Assembly: GCA_965222995.1 (NCBI GenBank)
Contig: OZ244977.1
Span: 1,922,001-1,986,000 of the forward strand
Length of the DNA: 64,000 nt
Origin: SB11 sp965222995
GTDB lineage: Bacteria > Bacteroidota > Bacteroidia > UBA8524
Direction of reading: 5' to 3'
The translations under genes and the position numbers were made by a program. Of this stretch, positions 58,346 through 64,000 are shown in pieces (within the stretch, counting starts at the first letter, position 1; every line of letters begins with the position of its first letter). The notes beneath the pieces were generated by a model. That model was not told where the DNA came from, made no database searches, and saw nothing but the letters and a program-made list of their open reading frames with translations.

Positions 58346-58373
58346 GTAGAGACACGGTAATTTTGTACCTTTG
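58343..58373 (+). promoter_or_regulatory. near-consensus Bacteroidota promoter
   Basis: ATTG at 58343-58346, 19 bp, then TACCTTTG at 58366-58373. This fits TTTG-N19-TAnnTTTG with one mismatch. Transcription should start near 58380, 5' of the putative small RNA. Confidence 0.6.
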
Positions 58374-58379
58374 TGATTG

Positions 58380-58458
58380 ATTCAAGTATTGTCTCCACAA
58401 TACGTATAATCAGAATAGCCCTTTTGGAATTGGAGGTTCCTGGGGCTATTCGTCTTTT
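58380..58458 (+). ncRNA. putative structured small RNA or attenuated leader
   Basis: About 79 nt from the predicted start to a T run. Hairpin 1 is GTATTGT-CTCC-ACAATAC (58386-58403), a perfect 7-bp stem with a CTCC loop. Hairpin 2 is GAATAGCCC...GGGCTATTC (58413-58421 and 58443-58451), followed by GTCTTTT as in an intrinsic terminator. The single GGAGG in hairpin 2 is complementary to the CTCC loop of hairpin 1. There is no ORF. It could regulate by base pairing or be an attenuator in the leader of the HTH gene. Confidence 0.55.
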
Positions 58459-58526
58459 ATGCAAGGATCTCTTGTTTTCATAATCAAGTTTTGGTTTAAT
58501 ATTTAGTCGTTTACAAAATAAATATA

Positions 58527-58616
58527 CGCAATTTGAGGTAAAGATGTTTACCTGATAGGTAATATTAATTACCTTATAAGTAAAATAGTTTACTTGATAG
58601 GTAAACATATTTACCC
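58527..58616. promoter_or_regulatory. ladder of palindromic operators at exact 21-bp spacing
   Basis: Three 15-bp near-palindromes, TTACCTGATAGGTAA (58548), TTACCTTATAAGTAA (58569) and TTACTTGATAGGTAA (58590), start exactly 21 bp apart. The same register continues with a right half-site AGGTAA at 58536-58541 and a left half-site TTACCC at 58611. The array ends about 45 bp before the start of the small HTH gene. It should bind several dimers on one face of the DNA. Confidence 0.75.
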
Positions 58617-58662
58617 ATTTTATCGTACATTTAGGCAGTTTCTTATTCATAAAATTGTATTA

Positions 58663-58875
58663 ATGGCTGATTCAAAAAAGTTTAAAAACAGGATTCGGGT
58701 AGTATTGGCCGAAAAGCGCAAGACCCAAAAATGGTTCCAGGAACAAATGGGTTGGTCAGCAAAGCACACAAGTCTTGTAGTGAATGAAAAAGCAGATACA
58801 AAACCCGAAACGTGGATTAAAATAGCGGAGCTATTAGACACCACTGTTAAATATTTGCTGGAAGAAAGGGAATAA
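58663..58875 (+). CDS. small HTH transcriptional regulator
   Basis: I chose ATG at 58663 (MADSKKFKNRIRVVLAEK); an earlier in-frame ATG at 58594 lies within the operators. The 70-residue product is a compact XRE-type helix-turn-helix: KRKTQKWFQEQMGWSAKHTSLVVNEKADTKPETWIKIAELLDTTVKYLL. The operator ladder upstream is its most probable target, and autoregulation is expected. It probably sets the switch of this region, but that is inference. Confidence 0.75.
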   Translation: MADSKKFKNRIRVVLAEKRKTQKWFQEQMGWSAKHTSLVVNEKADTKPETWIKIAELLDTTVKYLLEERE

Positions 58876-58876
58876 A

Positions 58877-59515
58877 TCATTTTTCAAGTTTTTCGTTCAA
58901 CAACTTAGCCATTGAGCCTGATGGAACTGCGTTCATACTGGCACTGGCTATGATTTCCACCATATTTGTAACCATGCGTTTAACACGCTGATTTGGTTTT
59001 TTAGGGTCACAATTAGAAGCTGGTGAAAGCGAAATGAGTTTTCTGCAGGAAACCGGACGGTATTCATACACATTACAGGTTCCCGAATCCTTATCCAAAA
59101 ACACACATTTCCAATCTTGTGGTGCTTGTTTGAGCCACGTTTCACTGTTAGCATTCGATTGTCGTTTTAACTTTTCCAGATCAATTACCACTCCTTCTTT
59201 TACCAGTTCTGCTAAGAGTTCTGCTTCATCTTCGGTTATGTCCACATGGGTCGCACAACAGCCCCAACAGCCCTTTTTACAGGTGATTTGTTTGGCTATG
59301 TCTTGCTGCAGGTTGAGATATGAAAAATGGTCAATTGCTTTGTGGATGCTTACGGCTGCAGATTTTCCTCCAACAATGGATTTTATGCGTTTATACTCGG
59401 CAATGTAGTGTTCCAATGCCTCGATAACGGTCTTCTTTTGCTCATTGGTCATGTCTTTGGCCATACCTGAAAGCGAATCGGACATGAAATATTCCCTACC
59501 TATAACTTGTATCAT
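58877..59515 (-). CDS. YkgJ-type Cys-cluster protein
   Basis: The start at 59515 was chosen because it lies directly behind the upstream stop; an earlier ATG at 59581 would sit inside that gene. The product holds CKKGCWGCCATHVDITEDEAELLAEL (about 80-105), then CVFLDKDSGTCNVYEYRPVSCR. This is the CxxGCxxCC...C...CxVYxxRPxxCR pattern of the YkgJ/UPF0153 family, which binds zinc or an iron-sulfur cluster. Cellular role not established. It is a surprising cargo gene. Confidence 0.8.
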   Translation of the reverse strand: MIQVIGREYFMSDSLSGMAKDMTNEQKKTVIEALEHYIAEYKRIKSIVGGKSAAVSIHKAIDHFSYLNLQQDIAKQITCKKGCWGCCATHVDITEDEAELLAELVKEGVVIDLEKLKRQSNANSETWLKQAPQDWKCVFLDKDSGTCNVYEYRPVSCRKLISLSPASNCDPKKPNQRVKRMVTNMVEIIASASMNAVPSGSMAKLLNEKLEK

Positions 59516-59516
59516 A

Positions 59517-59843
59517 TCAATTGCTTTTATAGTCAGGAAATATGAGTAGCTCCGGAGAGAGTTCTTTGATTTTGTCTGCACCTAACTGGTCAACATAGTA
59601 TTCGCACACTTCGTTGATCACATATTTTATGTCGGGTTCTGCCACATGCTTCTGTAATTCTGTTATCAATGCCCTGGAAGATCTTTGGTGGTTCATAAGC
59701 AGTTCAATCCCTGCAGTACCTTCAATGCCTCCTGGGTGCATGACCATTCTAAATACTCTTGGCATCATAAAGCTCGATTTCAAATACCACAAAAAGTAGT
59801 GCTTGATATAGTCGTCCTTTTTTATCTTCTCAACTGTTTTCAT
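59517..59843 (-). CDS. 108-aa hypothetical protein
   Basis: The start at 59843 (MKTVEKIKKDDYIKHYFLWY) avoids the upstream gene; an earlier in-frame ATG at 59912 overlaps it by 50 bp. The product is helical with a Gly-rich turn (MVMHPGGIEGTAGIELLM). Its stop overlaps the region just before the YkgJ-type start (TGATATG). No family recognised. Confidence 0.5.
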   Translation of the reverse strand: MKTVEKIKKDDYIKHYFLWYLKSSFMMPRVFRMVMHPGGIEGTAGIELLMNHQRSSRALITELQKHVAEPDIKYVINEVCEYYVDQLGADKIKELSPELLIFPDYKSN

Positions 59844-59862
59844 AAGTCTGAATTTTGTGTAG

Positions 59863-60069
59863 CTATTTACCAGCCACCCAAAGCATAAGCGAAGTAGTTT
59901 TCTGGCACTCACGAAAAAAGGTTATGGGTAGTTTGATAATGTAAAGGACAGGGGTGATAACTACTGCCGTTATCAAAATAGATAAGTGAACCAACACCAT
60001 ACTTCCCCAAAAAACGAGGTTGAATAACCATCGGTTTTTTCTTAGCAGTTCAATGATTTTGTTCTTCAT
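59863..60069 (-). CDS. 68-aa membrane protein
   Basis: Basic start (KNKIIELLRKNRWLFN), then two hydrophobic segments (LVFWGSMVLVHLSILITAVVITPVLYII). It overlaps the stop of the upstream four-span gene by 20 bp. Function unknown; perhaps a partner of that membrane protein. Confidence 0.5.
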   Translation of the reverse strand: MKNKIIELLRKNRWLFNLVFWGSMVLVHLSILITAVVITPVLYIIKLPITFFRECQKTTSLMLWVAGK

Positions 60070-60730
60070 ATTTCTTGTTGTTTAATTGTGAATCTGATTT
60101 GATTTGAGCAAGTAGAGCTGCCCGTACTTCGTTTTCGGTTTCCCAATCACCATAGCGGTCAGGAAACCACTCATTTTTCATTTTATGGCCGGATATATGA
60201 CCGTTTAGCTTCTTGCTCGATATTGCGCCTACACCGCATTGAGGACACAAATAGGCTTGCGGTTCCAAGCGGATACCCTGCGCTAACATTGCGGTTGCCT
60301 GTGCTACCTCTGCGCTTACTTGTGGTTGTTCTGCGCTATCGTTGCGCTCACTTTGCTCTTTTTTGCGGTAATAGAACAGGTGGGTAAATGTGAATATGGT
60401 TATGGGCAATGCGGTGTGAACAAGCACTATCCCGTAAATGCTTTTAGGAGGAAGAAGCTGTCCAATTAATGCCTGGACAATCATCACAACCAAATACATT
60501 AAAGCAAAGACAATCTTTCCCCGGACGCTAAATATGAGTACGGCCAAATCAATACCTATGGCATAACACCAGGCAAACCAGGGGTGATCATATTGGGTAT
60601 TGTTGTTAGCGAATACCTGAACCGAGGAAGCTACCTGTGGTATGAGCAAGGTACAAAGTGAGATTATCCAAAATCCTTCATGGCTAATCGTCCTTACCAG
60701 AAATGTTGGTTTGTTATCCTGCGTACTCAT
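60050..60730 (-). CDS. multi-span membrane protein with C-terminal zinc finger
   Basis: The internal ATG at 60730 (MSTQDNKPTFLVRTISHEG) lies immediately behind the glycosyltransferase stop, so it is preferred to an ATG at 60844 inside that gene. Four membrane segments span about 20-125 (FWIISLCTLLIPQVASSV, IDLAVLIFSVRGKIVFALMYLVVMIV). Then comes a soluble end with YLCPQCGVGAISSKKLNGHISGHK, a C2H2-like finger. A membrane protein ending in a finger is unusual. It may tether DNA or protein to the membrane. Confidence 0.55.
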   Translation of the reverse strand: MSTQDNKPTFLVRTISHEGFWIISLCTLLIPQVASSVQVFANNNTQYDHPWFAWCYAIGIDLAVLIFSVRGKIVFALMYLVVMIVQALIGQLLPPKSIYGIVLVHTALPITIFTFTHLFYYRKKEQSERNDSAEQPQVSAEVAQATAMLAQGIRLEPQAYLCPQCGVGAISSKKLNGHISGHKMKNEWFPDRYGDWETENEVRAALLAQIKSDSQLNNKKYEEQNH

Positions 60731-60731
60731 T

Positions 60732-61979
60732 TTAAATGAAAATGTCTTGTAATAATTCAAGGTTTCGGGTGGTGTAGCTGTAATTACGCCAAGCGTTTTT
60801 AAAACCACTTCTTCCAACTTCCAATCGAAGGTTACGGTCTTCAATAAGGGACTCTATCTTGGTGATCCATTCTTCCGTTGTGCCGGCTAACAATCCATTT
60901 TCACCATCTTCAATTACTCCCTTGTATGGCTTTATATTAGAGGCCACTACCGGCACATCAAATGCTGCCAGCTCCAAGTATTTGATCGGTGATTTTCCTG
61001 CTTTGTTAAATGGAATGTCAAGCATGGGAAGCAAGGCTATGTCTAATCGTAAATCATTTAGAGATGGGAAATAGCCTTTTAAGTATTCCCCGTTTTTATG
61101 GTAATCAGCAAAGTTGACAGAGCTGACATGGGTAAAGTCAATGCCTTCCAGGGGCTTTTCTCCGCTACTCAATTTTCCGTTCCAGCCGAATAAGACCAGT
61201 TCAACCTTGTCTTTGTGTTTGGCGTGAAGCTCCGAAAGCACATCCTTGATGGAAAGAATATCATAATACGTGCTGTAGTTGGCTATCATACCAATTCGGA
61301 TTTTATCGCCTTCATTGTGCTTGATGTCTCGAATGTTCTGGTAACTGAATTGAGAGATTAGGTTAGGGAAAAAATCGAGCTGCATTTTAGATTTAGGATA
61401 GTGCTTGTCGATTTTAGCTGCGTAATAGTTTAGAAGTTCCTCCGTTGCCCCAATGACCACATCCATAGCAGCTATGTTGGAAAGCAATGTTTTCTTTCGG
61501 GTAGCAAAGTCGCCTAATTGGTGAGTGCTTCTGTTCAGGTTGCTGTATCCTGGATGTTCTTTGGGTAATACATGAAAATTGGTGTCCAGATCCATGACCA
61601 GCAACACATCTTCATTGTGCTGTTTAATCTCCTGAATAAAGTTCTTTCCCGACTTTTCGTTTACTCGCTTTATGTCGGAAAACATAGCCGGTAGTACGAT
61701 ATAATCAGCCCATGCTACCAAGTCAGGATCTACCTGGTTAATTTCATCATCAAAACCTTTGGCAAAATTCCATTTGCGAATGTTGGTTACAATCGCTGAA
61801 TGTGTGCTGGTTTTGTTCAATTCCAATAGCGGTAATATCATTCGATAGTAGCCGGTTCCATTAAGGAAAGGAGCTACATACAATACTTTCACCTTATTGT
61901 TTTCCTGGTTGTAAAGCGGATAGGCTTTATCAAAATCTTCGGCTTGCACCTGCTCGTATAGTTCTAATACACTTTTCAT
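60732..61979 (-). CDS. GT4-type glycosyltransferase
   Basis: The 415-residue product has the two-domain GT-B layout: N-terminal VKVLYVAPFLNGTGYYRMILPLL, C-terminal RIGMIANYSTYYDILSIKDVL, and the acceptor region SPIKYLELAAFDVPVVASNIKPYKGVIEDGENGLL with the EX7E-like pair. It transfers a sugar from an activated donor, acceptor unknown. In an element like this it could glycosylate virion proteins or alter host surface sugars. Starts a minus-strand set including the four-span zinc-finger protein. Confidence 0.8.
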   Translation of the reverse strand: MKSVLELYEQVQAEDFDKAYPLYNQENNKVKVLYVAPFLNGTGYYRMILPLLELNKTSTHSAIVTNIRKWNFAKGFDDEINQVDPDLVAWADYIVLPAMFSDIKRVNEKSGKNFIQEIKQHNEDVLLVMDLDTNFHVLPKEHPGYSNLNRSTHQLGDFATRKKTLLSNIAAMDVVIGATEELLNYYAAKIDKHYPKSKMQLDFFPNLISQFSYQNIRDIKHNEGDKIRIGMIANYSTYYDILSIKDVLSELHAKHKDKVELVLFGWNGKLSSGEKPLEGIDFTHVSSVNFADYHKNGEYLKGYFPSLNDLRLDIALLPMLDIPFNKAGKSPIKYLELAAFDVPVVASNIKPYKGVIEDGENGLLAGTTEEWITKIESLIEDRNLRLEVGRSGFKNAWRNYSYTTRNLELLQDIFI

Positions 61980-62020
61980 TTTTTCTCTTGTTGTTTTATT
62001 AATAATTGCTGCAGGAGCAG

Positions 62021-62305
62021 CTAATGATCATCGTCATCCAATTCAACTTCGGTTCCTTCATAGAACTTGGCTATTTTCTCTCCGGTAGCCTTATCGTAGA
62101 TTTCTGCAGCTCCGCATTGGCTTCCCCATTTGGATAATCTGCTTCTGTGTCTGGCCATGCCGATACTCCTGTCTCTAAAGGAGTACTTATGCTTCCAATC
62201 CAGACTATACCATGTGCGTACATTTCCATCTTTAAACCATGTAATCAGTTTGGTAAATGAATCCCTGCCTAGTTTCCATCCTCCCTTCGGTGCTTTCTCC
62301 TTCAT
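62021..62305 (-). CDS. 94-aa basic hypothetical protein with acidic tail
   Basis: A basic, aromatic-rich body (WKLGRDSFTKLITWFKDGNVRTWYSLDW, GMARHRSRLSKWG) and an end of Glu/Asp. The pattern is seen in small Bacteroidota mobile-element proteins. It overlaps the upstream stop by 4 bp. Function unknown. Confidence 0.45.
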   Translation of the reverse strand: MKEKAPKGGWKLGRDSFTKLITWFKDGNVRTWYSLDWKHKYSFRDRSIGMARHRSRLSKWGSQCGAAEIYDKATGEKIAKFYEGTEVELDDDDH

Positions 62306-62790
62306 GCTTTGAAATACTTTATGAGTTCTTTTAATGGAATATTCTCTACATATTCAGCACGGTTATAAGCCACTGCAATCACCTTTTCATTTGGCTTTGA
62401 AATGCGAATATTTAAACCTGGTAACGGGATACATTTATCCTCTGAAAACTCTGTGAGATAAGCTGTTACACTCTTTGTGATTTTGTTTTCTAAATCGAAG
62501 ACTTTTGTAGTTCCTTCGCCCATGAAAAAGTTCACCAACTCCAGCATAGAGGCACTTCGGATATGGCCATCGAGATAGAAGATGTTCGCTTCGAGCTGTT
62601 CTGCAGGTTTGGCAATTCGGATGTTAATATTGCTTAATGGTATTCTTTCAGTATCCGATAGGGTTCCCAAGTACCTGGAAACATTTTCGGACACCTTCTT
62701 TTCGTAACCAAATACGTCTATGGTTACACCATCCATGTAATCTTTAATTTTGGCTTTAAGCCCCGTTTTTTTCTTGTTTTTCTTTATCAT
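62302..62790 (-). CDS. protein of two tandem homologous domains
   Basis: Residues about 21-90 and 91-160 are repeats of one another: VFGYEKKVSENVSRYLGTLS and VFDLENKITKSVTAYLTEFS; IPLSNINIRIAKPAEQL and IPLPGLNIRISKPNEKV. Each unit is helix then strands, ending in an ELxxFF/ELIKYF helix. No family recognised. An internal duplication giving a pseudo-dimer, probably a binding protein. Confidence 0.55.
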   Translation of the reverse strand: MIKKNKKKTGLKAKIKDYMDGVTIDVFGYEKKVSENVSRYLGTLSDTERIPLSNINIRIAKPAEQLEANIFYLDGHIRSASMLELVNFFMGEGTTKVFDLENKITKSVTAYLTEFSEDKCIPLPGLNIRISKPNEKVIAVAYNRAEYVENIPLKELIKYFKA

Positions 62791-62799
62791 TTTGACGGA

Positions 62800-64000
62800 T
62801 TAATTCGAGTAATAAGTTTGGTTAATACTTGGGTTGAGAACGGCTGCGTGGAATTGCTCAACCAGTACAGGATCTCCCAGTTTTCCAATGCGCTGTTCGC
62901 ATTCCCTGAATAGGGCTAGAGCTGGTTTTTGCTTGTGTGGTTCCTTCTTTTCGTTGTTCAGGAACTTCTTGATTTGTCTGTTCAAAACCATATTGACATG
63001 CACCTCATGTCGTCTTTTCATGTGCTTGTTGTACCACTGTTTTGTGCCGGCAAAGCCATTTTGGTTTTCAGGATTGAAGTATTGATAAGGGAGTTGAACG
63101 AACCTGCGTTGAGGGTCTTTTTCTATGTATTTTCGGGCTAATCCGATACGCTCAACATAGATTTGATGAACCGTTGAGAGTTGGTGAGTGCTAACCGGTT
63201 CGTACCATTTCAACAGGAGTTTTTTGGCTATTTCTTCCTGCCTGTCTGTTAAAAATACGTCTCGATACAGGACATTTTTTGCCAATGTCCAGAGCATCGA
63301 GACGTAAAAATTAAGGGAAGTGCCACGAGCCTCGGCCTCCGCCTGGGCTTTCAAGTCCAACTTTTTGGCCTCGGCTCGCTTTTTCGGCACTTTTTCCCCT
63401 GCACCTTCGACAATTTTCGACACTTTTTCCCCTGTGTTTCCAGTTAAAGGTTTTCCAGTATCGTTGCCATTAAAGTCATTTAAGCCGTTCCGCACCGCTG
63501 CGGAACACCTTTTTGAGTTTCCAGTATTGTTGCTAGTAATGTTTCCAGAATCGTAGCCTGTAGTATCCTGTTGTTGACAGGATGCTGACTTATCCACGTC
63601 TATTAATAAATTATTTTTATAGTATCTATTGTTACTAGAGTCTGTATCTGGACATTTTGTCCTCATATTTCTTGTATCTACTTGATTTTCAGTAGTGTTT
63701 GAAAACAAAGGGTTGAGCCTTAATTCGAGCAAAATTTTGGCTTCTTCAACAGTTAACCGTTCAGTTGCTAACAGGATTTTGGGGTTTATCAACAGCTCAA
63801 ATCCACTGTTGCTTCCCCTGAATAATTTGTTGGTGATGATACCAGCATCAATCAATCGAATAATGTGCCTTCGGATAGTTCGGGAGCTGGATTTGGTAAG
63901 GGTGGCCAGTTGAGGGTTGTTGGTTCGTAATGCCGGTAGTTTCTCAATATCAATGTTCTTGTCAACGTTCGCCTTTATCAGAAAACGACCATAGACTTTG
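62800..64000 (-). CDS. winged-helix DNA-binding (replication-initiator-like) protein, 5' end outside the window
   Basis: The frame continues to the right edge without a stop, so the start is outside. The visible N-terminal part is a winged helix (LATLTKSSSRTIRRHIIRLIDAG, then GSNSGFELLINPKIL). A low-complexity Asn/Ser/Thr section follows, then a basic helical C-terminal domain (VSMLWTLAKNVLYRDVFL, RQEEIAKKLLLKWYEPV). The plan resembles replication or partition regulators of mobile elements. The exact function is not certain. Confidence 0.6.
   Translation of the reverse strand, partial: KVYGRFLIKANVDKNIDIEKLPALRTNNPQLATLTKSSSRTIRRHIIRLIDAGIITNKLFRGSNSGFELLINPKILLATERLTVEEAKILLELRLNPLFSNTTENQVDTRNMRTKCPDTDSSNNRYYKNNLLIDVDKSASCQQQDTTGYDSGNITSNNTGNSKRCSAAVRNGLNDFNGNDTGKPLTGNTGEKVSKIVEGAGEKVPKKRAEAKKLDLKAQAEAEARGTSLNFYVSMLWTLAKNVLYRDVFLTDRQEEIAKKLLLKWYEPVSTHQLSTVHQIYVERIGLARKYIEKDPQRRFVQLPYQYFNPENQNGFAGTKQWYNKHMKRRHEVHVNMVLNRQIKKFLNNEKKEPHKQKPALALFRECEQRIGKLGDPVLVEQFHAAVLNPSINQTYYSN

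Noticed and set aside
58288..58650. Minus-strand ORF of 120 codons across the control region
   Set aside because: Its repetitive Tyr-Gln-Val-Asn-type sequence is produced by the operator palindromes. It overlaps the small RNA, operators and structured repeats and has no protein-like composition.
1..64000. tRNA, rRNA or attachment-site repeats that would define the borders of the element
   Set aside because: None could be recognised by eye. An integrase gene is also absent, so the element borders are not asserted.

Overview
The window is DNA from a member of the Bacteroidota. Supporting signs are promoter-like boxes of the TTG-N19-TAnnTTTG type, the absence of Shine-Dalgarno-led starts, a Crp/Fnr-type regulator, a short Cys-rich metal-type protein typical of the phylum, and moderate-to-low GC. 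About 57 kb (from about 7.1 kb to at least the right edge) looks like one large virus-like or provirus-like element. No integrase, terminase, portal, tape-measure or tail-sheath gene is visible, and no attachment site could be identified, so the borders are inferred. Positions 1-7.1 kb look like host flank: a beta-rich secreted protein, an SRPBCC-type lipoprotein, a Crp/Fnr regulator, a PAS/pseudo-kinase and a STAS-like protein.

Region A (7137-25438, all minus) is a tightly packed late operon. It holds about 35 small proteins, most with one hydrophobic segment at the extreme N- or C-terminus: paralogous fibre/decoration proteins, two membrane-anchored M15 peptidases, an active amidase beside a zinc-ligand-less amidase paralogue, anchored SH3 and peptidoglycan-binding proteins, a membrane-anchored YVTN beta-propeller, an HExxH protein, a holin/spanin-like lysis cassette, and a capsid candidate (acidic N-terminus, beta-rich middle, Arg-rich C-terminus) with a hairpin terminator directly behind it. 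Together with an FtsK/HerA-type ATPase at 41 kb, this fits a tailless virus with an internal membrane rather than a tailed phage. At more than 50 kb that would be much larger than the known bacterial membrane-containing viruses. The capsid assignment is an inference.

Region B (25659-38384) is cargo: a C5-cytosine methyltransferase and a free-standing relative of its overlapping frame, an AbiE toxin-antitoxin pair, a nucleotidyltransferase-HEPN protein, and a four-gene defence operon (HTH regulator, type III Mod, type III Res, GmrSD/DUF262). A perfect 17-bp palindrome lies just upstream of the HTH regulator. Region C (38601-55335, minus) is the replication/packaging operon. It encodes an NPPF methyltransferase, the packaging-type ATPase, a DnaA-domain-IV-like protein, a 2133-aa ParB-SNF2 helicase and an 1099-aa protein ending in an NPPY adenine methyltransferase.

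Region D (55.4-64 kb) appears to be the control region plus accessory genes. It has a small plus-strand operon ending in a receiver-like protein whose phospho-acceptor Asp is Glu, and an intergenic region of 0.4 kb. That intergenic region contains a nested inverted-repeat structure, a near-consensus Bacteroidota promoter, a putative structured small RNA ending in a terminator, and a ladder of palindromic operators spaced exactly 21 bp apart in front of a small HTH regulator. Beyond it are membrane proteins, a glycosyltransferase and a winged-helix (replication-type) protein cut by the right edge.

The most notable items for follow-up are the membrane-virus module (region A), the operator ladder and small RNA at 58.3-58.6 kb, the two-frame coding in the cytosine methyltransferase gene, and the pseudo-amidase.
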